Source: Whalleya microplaca
Lineage: Eukaryota; Ascomycota; Sordariomycetes; Xylariales; Xylariaceae
Reading direction: 5' to 3'
NCBI GenBank assembly: GCA_022497155.1
Contig: MU385734.1
Span: forward strand, 496,001 to 560,000
Length of the DNA: 64,000 bases
Positions 48,728-60,700 of this stretch are shown piece by piece. Below the pieces are notes generated by a model. It was not told where the DNA came from. It saw only the letters and a list, made by a program, of their open reading frames with translations, and searched no databases. The translations under genes and the position numbers were made by a program. Within the stretch, counting starts at the first letter, position 1, and the number at the start of each line of letters is the position of its first letter.

Positions 48728-50472
48728 CTAACCGTTCAGGTAGTTTCGGATGGCGCCCTGGAGTCGAGTGGCCCCCTCGCCCAACGCGCTCGTCAGGTTA
48801 TCCAGATCGTCGCCGGCGGTGATGCCGAACTTGCGAACGAAGTCCTTGGCCGCGGCCTCCAGGTCGCCGTAGTCGTCGGCGGGATCTTCCTCCTCGGGAC
48901 GGCCGAAGTACGCGTTGGAGGAGATGGAGGTTGCTCCTTCGAAGCCCTGCAGACGCGTCTTGGCCTCGTTTTGGGCGTTCGCGTCGAATGCGCCCCTGCC
49001 GAAGAACTCGTCGGAGGAGATGCCCTTCTGGGCACCGAACTTGCTTCGGGCGTAGCGTTCATCGTCATCTGGCTCATGTTTAGTATGTGCATTCCAGCTG
49101 CGGTAGAGAAAATGCTGGCGAAGCCTTACCTTCCTCGGCTGCCTTGACTGGCCCAACTGATCCAAATCCACCAGCATTCTTCTTGGGTGCGGCGCCACCG
49201 GCAGCCTTGCTGCCTCCGACCTGTCCGAAACCTAATCTCCCGAAGCCCATGCCCAATCGCTCGACTTCGGCGGCCGACTTTTCCCGCGTGTGGCCAGAGC
49301 CATATCCGCGCGGGCTCGCCGGGGTCGGCGAGACGACACTACTAGGTTCAGGCTTGGATGCAGCAGTCTTCTTTGCCTCGGTCTCTTCCGCCTCGGGGTC
49401 GTAGCCAAGTTTCTCGATTCTCTCGGCTTCTTCCTTAGCCTTCTTCTCAGCCTCGTCAAAGTCAATGATATCTGCAGTGACTTTCTTGGCTCCGAGCTTG
49501 TTGGTCTTCTTTGCGCCCAGAACGTTAGCCTTGCGAGCGCCGGTCGTGTTGGTCTTGCGAAGCGCAGCAGACGTAGTTATCCGGCTAGCCGCTGGCTTAG
49601 TCTCAGACTGAGAGTCAGACTTGGACAAAGGCGACGCAGATCTCGAGATTTCCTTGCCATTGGTGCCGGCGTTGAGAAAAGGGGACGGGGTGCGGCCGAC
49701 AACGGGCGGCGTGCTAGTTCGCGACACAGGCGGTGTAGGCCTCTTGATCGAGGGCTTGTCCCACGAGGAAAAGAAATCATCGTTTGGCTCGCCGGCTGGC
49801 GTTGCTGTACCTTCGGCATCACCAGCTACGTCGGTAACGTCGACTTCATCGGGATACCTGATCAGGGGGATGAGCACCGTTTCGGCCAAGACAGGAGGAG
49901 GAGGAGGAGGAGGAGGATTTGCTTACTCAAGTGCATCTCTTCTAGCTCGGCTCTTGAGTTCCTCCTTGTACTTTGTGGCAACGTTAGACTGGTATTTGGT
50001 CTTGGGGTCTTTGCTGGCCAGGGCGGCGCTGCCTCCGTTGGCGCGGAAGTACTTGGTGGCAGACTCATTGCCGCCGACCTTCATGACACGTAGCTGGTCC
50101 CATTGCCATTCTGGACATGTCTCGTCAGCACAGTTTACACAGGTTATACAGTTTACACATGTGGGTATCTCGGGATGACGTACGGTCAAGATTGGTGGAG
50201 CGGACAAAGGAGATGTGGACACCGAGATTTCGATGGTTGGAGGAGCAGTCGAGACACAGGTAGATGCCGAAGGGCACGGATGTCCAGGTCGGGTTCTTCT
50301 GGCCGCAGTCGAAGCATATCTTGGGGCTCATGCACGTCAGTGTTGTGTTATGTGTTATGTTATGTATTGATTATGTACATAGCAGGGGATTATCACGCAC
50401 CCGGTTCGCAGGCTTGGTCTTCAGCTTCTCGAAGATCTTCTGCGATTGCTGCTTGGTGGCGAGCGCACTCAT
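48728..50472 (-). CDS. GLO3: ArfGAP of the GLO3 / ARFGAP2-3 type
   Basis: GTPase-activating protein for Arf1 that acts with COPI coat in Golgi-to-ER retrograde transport. Proposed minus-strand exons: 50472-50401, 50319-50184, 50110-49927, 49857-49130, 49068-48728, giving 486 residues. The ArfGAP zinc finger is C26-x2-C29-x16-C46-x2-C49 followed by [16 protein letters not shown], with R54 as the expected arginine finger and [14 protein letters not shown] just after. Two exon joins fall inside this domain and only one acceptor choice each restores the family sequence. The middle is Ser/Pro/Lys-rich with an Ala/Glu/Lys coil ([20 protein letters not shown]). The C-terminus holds the Glo3 regulatory motif region ([20 protein letters not shown], then a second SSNAYFGR copy) and an amphipathic end. 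The neighbouring TIM21 gene is divergent. Confidence 0.93.
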
Positions 50473-50918
50473 CTTGGCGGGTTGGTGGTCGACTTCGGGT
50501 CTGCCGGTCTGCAACGGTGGTCTGGGACGGTGTGCGCTCCTCTGGGCTGTGGTGATAGAGGGAAGGGGGAAGAATGGGTTGTTGTTAGAATTTAGGAGTC
50601 GAGTCGGCCAGATTTCCTCTCCAAGTGCCACTCGGCCACTCCTGCCCTTTGGTGCTTGGGCCACTTCAAAGGGCGGATCCACCTACGATAACAGACTAAG
50701 CCGTAAATGAATTAGTGCCAGCCGGCTGCCGATTCTCCACATTATATCGTCCTAGTTGTACTACCTAATCAGCAGCCAGCAGCTAAGAAAAGCGCCAAAC
50801 ATTGAAGTATTCTTCTCAAAAGCTTCAACAACTGACTCCATTCGCCCATCCGGGATATTCAACCAGACTGCTTGAACTTATTATTGCTGCAGGCCCCGAT
50901 GGACTCCATACCGCCAAC
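50473..50918. promoter_or_regulatory. Divergent promoter between GLO3 and TIM21
   Basis: 446 bases separate the two start codons, so both genes probably share this upstream region. It contains no recognised TATA box. For TIM21, an earlier in-frame start at 50802 exists but would place extra non-mitochondrial-looking residues before the presequence. Confidence 0.5.
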
Positions 50919-51766
50919 ATGAAGCTTATGACCCGGCCATTTGGCGCTACAGCCCTCGTCCCGCAGCTGCGGCCCGTTCTTGCGCATCGTAGCTATGCCA
51001 CACAGCACGGCTTAGGAGCTAACAATTCCGCTGCTTCCAAGAGGAAGGCCGTAACTCCATTCAACGATGACGGGTATGTACCTTGGCACGAGCTTTCGAC
51101 TGGCGAGAAGGCCTCTCGTGCCACTCAACAGTCTTTCAACTTTGGACTTGTCATAATGGGTTTAGTCATGACAGTAAGCTGCGGGTTCGATACCTAGTCC
51201 AGTCATGTGATATACTAAGAGAGTCCTGTAGGGAGGTGTTGGGTACTTCCTCTTTGAAGATGTATTCTCTCCTGACAGCAAGACTGCCTGGTTCAGTCGG
51301 GCACTTGACCGAATCAAGAAGGACCCTGAGTGCATAGCGCTTCTTGGAGACAGCAAGAAGATTATAGCATACGGCGACGAGACTGGGAACAAATGGCGTC
51401 GTGCACGACCCATTGCGTATGTACACTCTCAAGCACGCTGAACGCCGGGGTGTTGGCTAATGGCACCAGGTCGACGCTCAAGGCAGATGCGCAGGGGAAT
51501 CAGCACCTTAGGATACATTTTTATGTAGGTGTCGATGGATTTGCAAGAGTCTTCTTGAATCTAATTATATGTAGGCTGAAGGGCCACGAAACACCGGCGT
51601 GGTCAACGTGCATCTGATAAAGCCAGCTGGACACGATGACTTCGACTATAGATACCTCTCTCTTGATGTCAAGGGCCATCAAAGAATCGTCCTAGAGAAC
51701 GCCGATGCGAAGTCTTCGCGCGGGGATTCGAAGAAGTTTAAACTATTCGGAGTTAGCTGGAGCTAA
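50919..51766 (+). CDS. TIM21: Mitochondrial inner-membrane translocase subunit Tim21
   Basis: TIM23-complex subunit that contacts Tom22 and links presequence import to the respiratory chain. Proposed exons: 50919-51173, 51232-51416, 51470-51524, 51575-51766, giving 228 residues. The N-terminus is a basic, hydroxylated presequence (MKLMTRPFGATALVPQLRPV). A Ser/Lys-rich matrix segment and a single transmembrane helix at about residues 75-92 (FGLVIMGLVMTGGVGYFLF) follow; the first intron lies inside that helix. The intermembrane-space domain has the family blocks LGDSKKIIAYGDETGNKWRR, EGPRNTGVVNVHLIKP and the C-terminal FKLFGVSW. Exon 3 is only 55 bases but needed for frame and family match. The start at 50919 is preferred over 50802 because it gives a compact presequence. 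Confidence 0.93.
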
Positions 51767-54700
51767 GCTTCGAATCTCTCTGGAGGGCAACCTGATGGAT
51801 AGTCTGGGTTGACGAGTACCAAATCAGGTCCAACCCACTCACTCTTCTCGTGGTCACCTGCACATGACTATTTTCCACGCTCCCAAACGTGGCAATGGAC
51901 CAATTGTCTGTTTTCTTGATTACCACAGAGGGTTTCTTCCCTGGGGCGTTCAAAGCCATAGTCTCCAAGAGAACAGCACGGGTCTTCATAACCTCGTGCT
52001 CCAGCTAATGTTTTTATGAATCACTTATGATTACAGATGATGTTGAGATAGGGCTGAGGACTGAATACGGTCCTACATATAGCCGCTGCCTGTACATATA
52101 TACTAGCCTCCTCTTGTACTCAATGAAGCCATTATGCTCCTCACTACAGTTTACCTTGTCACATATTGTCGATCAAAACATCACATAGATAACAGTAGCA
52201 TAGCCCAATTATTCGTACTGAATATCATTACTTCAGGTATCAAGTCTCGGTTGATTAAAACATTCGTTATAATATCTATCGAATTAAAACTATCTGGTTA
52301 AGTCGAACAATGCAATCGCACCGCCCTATTTGGTCAGGCTACATTACTCTATCAATTTAAAGGTTGTATTCATAACGCACAGTAGACACCCCTTTTCTCT
52401 TGTCAGTACATGTACCCGTCCCTTCGAGTCCCCCTCAGGTCGTCAGCCTTGTAGCCAACGACTATCTTTAGTCGCTCATTAGACTTCTCACTCGCGTGTG
52501 GTCCTCCCACTCCCTCGTCGCTCTTCCTCAATGGAGTTGCTTATTATGCATCCCATCAGTTTTATTACTCATATAGGTCTCCTATGTGCTTGTATTGAAG
52601 GCAATGACTGTTGTATACAAATACTTTCATTGTCATGTGTTGACAACAATTTCTAGTGATATCATTAGCTCTCACTGGTGGACTAGAGACCTCAATCAAC
52701 AAAAGTCTCTGAGCATCCAATGAATAAGGATCTAGCCTGCACGCATCCCTAGATAAATCGGTCATCAAAACAACGACTGATGTGTTGCATTAGTCCACAA
52801 TTTGGAATGTGATGGTTGCTCCATAGGGGCAATTGTGTGTCATCTCTCAAATCCATCCGAAGACATCAGGATCGGTCAATGATGCACCCATAAGGCCTCT
52901 CACCCCCATTCACTTTAATTAAGCGTGAGGCTTTAACACCTAAAATGTTTGACTCCTTGGTTCGCGTCTCAAATGACTTGTGACAGGTGTACTCTCTCGG
53001 GCAGGGGGTGAATGACTTAGGATATTCCAGGAATATTTTGTTGGCGTCTTGATTTTAGACGATCTTTTCTCGTCGTTCTCCTTAGCACACTCTTACGGCT
53101 TAGCTATTGTTGCTTATCATTTCGTTTCTCGAATCGCTGAAAACCGTCATCATCTGGGACACTGCATGTCTGCCATCTTTTCTGGATGCTTTCAGCTTGT
53201 TTCCCTCGTCGTGAGAGTTCGCCTCAATTTCTCCATAGTACCTCTCCATTATTGACTCAAATGCCTTGAAGTTATTGCTTTATAAGGCGAATCAGGACTC
53301 CGACCGAGATAATCCTAGTTGATATTATGTTCCTCTTGAATTTCCAACAGAGAGGGGAGCAGTCAACATTGATTAGTTTTCCTACGTGTTGACTTTGAGT
53401 TTGGAAACGTATTACGAACTTTCAAGCGTATCAACCCGTTCTATGGTGATGAAGGGGGAACGTCCATAGAAGAATGACTATCTAAGTTCTAGCTTCTCAG
53501 TATTTTACACTGTTTCGAGTTAGAGCCTGAGCCTTTTGCACAAGTATACTGTGATCCTGGACTTTCTTTGCCCATCGATGTAAATGTGTGTATTTTCGAT
53601 GTTTGACGATGTAACAAGGGCTGTAGCCAGGGCTTAGAATATATCAATTTAGTTAATAATTCTCTACGGCCTCTGGGGGTGCTTGCTGTACTAAATCTAA
53701 TGGACGGCGATACGTCCTTATAAAGACCTTCTGCCATAGTACGTATTTCTGGTAGGTATCTTGTCTGTTGACGACGTAGCTGTCGTTAGGTTGCTATACC
53801 TTTTATTAGATAGTTATATATTCCAACAATATTGAATAACATCCAACAGCACCCAAATATATGTACTCGTGCAGCATTCCTGCATCTCGTATATCTTCCA
53901 ACAGGTCTTGGCCCCAATGCCTATGTGGCAGACGAAGCAGTTGCAGGACATACTCTTATGATATCCCTGAGTTATACGGAGTACTAAGCTATATATTAAA
54001 TATCTATCCAGAAAAGCAAATATACTAGTGTACATATTGATATATTATCTGCCTTTGCTCACGCTCTAGGCAAGTAGCTCCGTGCGTGCCTGATATTCTC
54101 ATCTATCCAAAGAATCTCATTTTATTCTTGCATGACATCGTAGTTTTCCCTTTCGTCGTATTTCTCCACCTATACCATACGTCGACGTCTCGAACGACTA
54201 CCTTTGTCACGTTTTGTCGGTCCTCGATAAGCATATAGGTATTAGAGTGTCCCAGTTATGATTAACCACAACATGTGATATTACACTAGACTGGGATTCT
54301 TTTCACTCACGATGTAGTTAGTAACACTCGTTAAAATATAGGAGGTTGGGCGGCCAAAATGCTGTATGCTCACCAAAATACTCATTCCCCAGAGGCTCTA
54401 AGATTCACTTTGTATTTATCGTCATCGTTGACAACATAAAGATAATTTTAGATGAGTCGGCTATAACTTTCAGCCAGGCCATTTTGTAGCCATATACTTT
54501 GAAACAAGATTGTTGATCTCTAATGGTGAAATGATGATATCATTCACTTCAACACCTTTCCAGTCACTATCCACTTGATCTTATGTGATTATTACCCCCA
54601 AGGTTCAGGAAAAGAAAACTCTAGTTGATCTACTGAACGAACGAAGTCCCTGACTATTCCTTGATATGATGTGGTAGTATCAACTCGTGAAAAATAGCGC

Positions 54701-57700
54701 AAGGAACTTTAAACGATATCTACACAACTATCAAGACTTTACATAGTTCCTTCAGGTTCATATATATCCACAAACACTTCCTAGGAATCATTGTGAATAA
54801 ACATAAAACTGGATCAATGATACTCGTGCACAAGGCCTTCAAAACTTTTCAGCTGTCGTGATGATGCTTACATGATTTCTTCAGTATTGATGGAGGTTTC
54901 TCGATATTGGCTTAAACATTAGTTATGTAACTACATGATAACCATTGACTGATGCTGCTAGTGAAAGGCTGACTCAATGCATAATAAAGTTCGTACCTAC
55001 ATCAACAAGCATTGTTACTAACGAGTCAGAATCGTTCTCATAAGGAGAAGCAATGAACAACAATAATTATTAATTCAGCAAGAGTACTCATTCAACAAAA
55101 GTAATATACAATTATATGCTCTATACGTAAATAATTGCCCAGAATTTGGCTCCCAAGCATCCCCCCAAATAAAGGCGGGAGTGTTGACCCATTTGAGCCT
55201 TTCAGCAACCCTCATCGTACCACGTCAACGAAGCTTCCAACAGATAGCCTTATCTACATTTAATCATATACCGCATAGTTGGGATTAATATGTTGATATC
55301 TCACATGTTCTCGACATTCGCCATTCATTTATTCATACAAACTCATTTTGAAAATAAAATAAAAACTTGGTATTCTGACAGCCTCACTTGCGTTAATGCT
55401 CTGGATGTCTTAGAAAGGAGGCCGGAATAATGAAGGCCCCGTTTCGGGCCCGACAGGCTAGTTTGTGTCACGGAGTCCTAGCCCATTACCGTAAACAATA
55501 CATCTTGACTACCTGATCGGCTAGCAGATCCTGAAGCTCCTCGGATATGGCACCTTATGACCAGGGAAAGGTACGGCTCATGACAGCAGTTCGCCCGGAA
55601 TTTCCCTTGAAACTATGGGGTGAGTATATAAATGTAAGTATGTACATGTTCTGGAGATGAACTGCGCCTCTTGGGGGTGGAGTAAGGTTGTAGATGGCTG
55701 CTGCCTGACAATACCGAAGGCCAGAAGTACATGATCCTAGACTTCCATCACAAAGGAGTTTGGTTGGGTTGACATCGCGCGGGGCGATGACAAGGCTTCC
55801 AAGATGCTTGTGTGGATGCCAAGAGGCTTGTGCAAGTCTTAAATAGAAACTATCCATTCATATCTCGCAGGAATACTGTATCAGATATGTTGTTCTCGAC
55901 CGGGTTTGCCTTTGGGAGGATCCGGATTGTTGATCTGCTGCGGGGAACAGACGGGAAAGCAGCAGAGAGGCCACTGATTCATCCACATGACTTTTATGCC
56001 GTGTTTGATACCGTGGTAAATGCTCTTTTTAGCGAGCTCAAGGTAGCAAAGGTCAGGTTTGTCTGTTAGGGGTCGGCTTGGTGGGTTCGAAGGTGACAAG
56101 CCATGTACATTTGTCACTAACAAGAAACCCCAGGTCCGGCGGTCTTCCCGGAACTCTGCCAGAGCTGAGGTGGTACAGCGATTTCGTTTCGTCATGCCCG
56201 ATGGCGTCGTAATACTCGAGAACCGATCTAGCTCCTGGCTGGCTTATTTGGCTTCCCCCATGACGCAGCGACATACGTGTTTCAAACCGTTTCATTTTGT
56301 GATTATCGGCCCTTTAGGGGCATTGGACTGAAAGGGTCTATTGATGCTTCTCCTTCAATCAGCTTCTAGGCCCGTCAGGAGCTCGCCTATTGTTTGGATT
56401 TCCATTGAACCTACTACATACAAACGCGCTTGTAATCCCCCGCTGAAAAGAGCCACGCCAGCCATAGTACCACAGATCTTATCTGCCTGGAGCTGCTTTG
56501 GTTCTCTCAGTTCTCCTCTGGGCGCACAAGGCTGCCAACTGCCGTCGATTGTACCTCATCTGAGTGGTCTAGATTGGGTGATTCTAATCACGCTGTTCCT
56601 AATCATTCTCTTATCTCAGCCGGTGCGGTCAGCACCCGATATGATGCCCGACTCTCGGTAATTGAAGGATCATGGGGCTCAAGGAACCATGTCATGAGGA
56701 GCAAGATGGACAAGGGGGGCCCAAAACAGCTTTATGCCGGGGAAGCATAGTTCATTTCGTTTATGAGCTACGGTAAAGCCCAATGAAGCTTCATGAACTT
56801 GATAGGGGCTACTGAGAGTCACAACTAGAACCTGAAAGTGAGACCATTTCGGTCTAAGTCCTGTTTGGGGCTCATTGCAGGATGCCTTTATTTCCACACC
56901 TATACGTGTTTCTTTGTGGGAAGCTTGAATATATGTAATATATAGGCTCACTACATGAGTAATACTGTGCTATCAGTTCAGCCCAGTCTTCATAGGCTCG
57001 CCTCAAAACTTGGATGTAGTCCAATCCTGGTTATATAGATACCATGGTTCTCGTACTTTGTTGGAAACACAACTAACCTATTGGTACATATACATATGTC
57101 AAGGATAGGACTCCATCAGTAGGCTATGGAGGAGTGGTTGAATTATAATGGCGGAAGGCGGGTGTCCTGAAGTACTAGGTATGTAGTTGTTTTGATCATG
57201 CATTGAGTACTGTTCTGGATTTAAATATAGGGCTTACCACTGTAGAAGCTTAGAGCAATCTTTAGATGTTTATATACATGTATCTTATTGTATGTTCAGA
57301 TGCTATCCGAGTAGCAATATGGTTTAGGGGTTGTTGAAACAAATATCTACCATGTGCCAACCTGATTGCTTCTCTTATATTACACATTAAGCGGTGATTG
57401 CCAAGAGAGAAAATTCATATGTCCTAAACTTTTGAGAATGACAACAGGGAACTATTCTTGATTGTATAAACCAGCTGGAGGTCTTCAGTACACTAGCCCC
57501 TATCCCCATGTTCCATGTAGCCAGCCAACGACACTCAATCGGGTTCACGGTTATTATTTCCTTTGACAACAAGTTAACCGACAGGACAAGCATAAAGCTA
57601 ATAAATGTTTCAGGAGAGACTAGCTAGTGTTATCATGCAAGACATCATAGGTACCAGTCATGAGATGGAGCATGTAGTAAACGTAGCCCATTACAGGACT

Positions 57701-60700
57701 CCGGGTGATCCTTACCACATACAGGTCACAGTCACTACTCCTAGCGCTTTGAATTTAAGTGTTCTGTATCGAGGGACTAGGAGAGGGATCAATCTTCTCT
57801 AGCACATTGGGTTGTATTAGCGAATAGCTTTTCTAAATGTCATAGCGGCAGGCTTCTGGCGCGAGCTGGTATGAGCATACTAGGCTCATTAAGCGTGGTT
57901 CAGTAGAGCCTTAGCGGTATCGGGTCACCTAGTTGTAGGGAACTCATAGAACTGACTCCAATCACCCGAGAATAGGCTTTCTAGGATAGGATCTAATCTG
58001 GATATGTAATATATAAAGTAGGATGGTCACCCCTATTATAGACTATACAACGAACAGGTCAAGCACAGGGGTGTTCAACGGGTCAACCCATAGCATGGCA
58101 TATTGATACTGTTAAGGGCTTGGAGTACAAGAACCTCTGGACCAGTTGGTTGGTACAGCTATCTTCTATCTTCGGTGAACGCAAACAATAATTTTGTGTA
58201 GCAAATGACCATGTTGTTCGTCGACTTTGCTATTTTGTAGTATTCTGGCACACTGTTTGATCTTCCGAATCTATCTTAAATAAATGCCTCTATCTCTCTT
58301 GTTGTTGATAGTACTATAGTGCAAATCTTACTAGCGCGTATCATCAAGGCATGGGATATTGTTTTCCTGTATTGCTAATCAGGGGCTTCTCATACTTCCC
58401 ATACAGCGCCTTGTGGTGCTGGCTAGTGTCGATCCCAATCGTTCCTCGAAGACAAACCTACTTAGAAATGCGCAAGTCTGAACAAGGATGTTAGACCAAA
58501 TGCTACCGATCATTCCATAGCGGGTTTTAAAGAACGAGAGCTGGATTGATCTGCGTAAAGTTAGTCTGATATATATTCAAATGGACAAAAACAGGGGAGG
58601 TAACCAAGGAGAAACGACACCCTAGGGGCCTCTGCCGTATATGCTATTCTGGGAACTTGCCTATATGATATCAAGTTATTTCATTGATGTCTAACTCTAT
58701 ATACGAGCGTTCTATATACTTGACCGTAATACTCTCCTTGTACGAAGGGTTCTTAAGTACGCCTGTTGTACGTTGTAACGTCTCCCCCACTCCACGCGGT
58801 TTCAATGTACTGCTTTGCTCTAACCACATGGTGACTACTAGTATCGTGATAAAATTTGAAATTATATATTAACCGAGCTATGAGGGATATATATCTTGTT
58901 TTGTGCATAAGCGTTCTGGTTATATCAGCTTGTAGTGATAGCAATCAGCTAAAATCTGTAAGCGGCTTGAATAGTTTCCTTTCTTTCCACATAGTGCTTT
59001 TATGAAGCCAGTGAAATGGGGGTTGTATAATATTAACACAAGGCCATAGCTTTAATGAAACCAACAAAATCAGACATTTAATAAGCTTCTTCTAGATTTG
59101 TGGTATCTGTCAAGCGCTTCCTTTCGCTAGTTACCTTTGACTGCATTCCCCGAAGCTAAAACTATTGCAAGGCTACCACTAAGACCTCCATATCTAGAGG
59201 TGCCATATACAGTTTCTAACGCATCATGTAAAGGAGTTAGGTCTGCTTCTACATGAATCTATCATAATTAGCATTGATTCTAAGAGCACCGTGACCATTC
59301 TTCGAGTGATAGACTAAGGCAACAACACTTGATTAATGTCTGCTATGGACCCAGGGGAAATGTTGACCTTGCTTTGTCAACAAGCATGATTGAATCTACT
59401 ACTAATCAGAATTTATTAACTCCAGTATATAATAAAGTAGAATAGTGCTGGGGACGAACAACACCGTGAAAGTGCCTACGAATATCCTTGTGCTTGCCGC
59501 AGAGTCGAATAAATCTAGTGAACAGACTCAATCTCTTTGGAATCTGCTGGTATATAAAATGGAAGTATTGGTTTTGGATTTAAGGGATTTGATGATGCTT
59601 CACTCTAGAGAATAGCTGGGGTTGTTTCCTTGTAGGAATATAGCATGAATAAGAGGAAACGACCTCCTACCTCGTTGCCTAATACCTAGCATGTCATATT
59701 CTCTGATTACTGTAGTTATACCGCCAGCGTATGGTAATGACGTGAAAGTGGATAATTCTCTCTGGCAAGGAATATAATCATTGACACGAAATGTTATATT
59801 GGTATGCCAGTCAAAAACTATCTCGTTTTCATCAATCAAAAGATCGTGTGTAGTCCACCAGTCGACACATTTATCCGACTCGAGGCTAAGAAGGACGTGG
59901 GGGAAATACTCGGCGGAGATTACGGGAAGCCGCATCAGCGGTTGATGGCCAACATCAAGTTCCTAGCATTCTCGGCGCATTCTTTCGTTTTTAGGAGTGG
60001 AGTCGTCTACGCTCGATCGCCCCATCGCCAGGGTTGGTCGGATCGTAAGAGAGTAGGATAAAGGGTATCGACTAGTCTCGGTATGTAGGTGGATATATTG
60101 TGAAGGATACTGCTGAAAGCATTTGTTAGATATGGAATTGAAAATCTTCATTTCGGATGGATCCGAGAAGACCAGCGTAGTTGGATCATGGCCCTAACAA
60201 TGTTTGACTATGAAATGCTTGTAGCAATCCATTGCTGAAGTTGGGTTGCTTTTCAGCATCAAAGAGAAGAACAGCCCAGGAGGGTAGAGCTGATCAAAAT
60301 AAATCCGGGAAATAGTAAAAGACGCAAGGGATAGCATTTAGTTTAGTCCCAATTCGACCCTCATTACTCACCGAAATTGCGACAGGCTCAGGCGGGGAGC
60401 AAGGTGGTAATAATAATCAAACGCTCACTAATCGACTTTACGCAGGCGTGGTCTCGCGATAGTTGCAATGCAAGTCGACGTCGCTTGCTAGAGCAAGTTT
60501 GCCATTTGCCGCATTCTACAATAGACGCAATGCATATATTGAACGCGAAGGCTTATAATTTCAATAGGATAAAGAGTTATGGTCGTGCTGCCACTATCCT
60601 TCAAAAAGGCTACGTCGGCAGCAGCAACCTCACACAAGATATCAAACGTGATCATAAATGTTGCTCAAGCCAAATATTGCTTATCAAAGTTCATCATTAT

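Noticed and set aside
48494..49147. 217-residue plus-strand frame over the GLO3 3' end
   Set aside because: Antisense to the well-supported ArfGAP C-terminus and without a domain.
51181..51196. GGTTCGATACC in the first TIM21 intron, resembling a tRNA B box
   Set aside because: No cloverleaf can be drawn around it and it sits inside a 58-bp intron.
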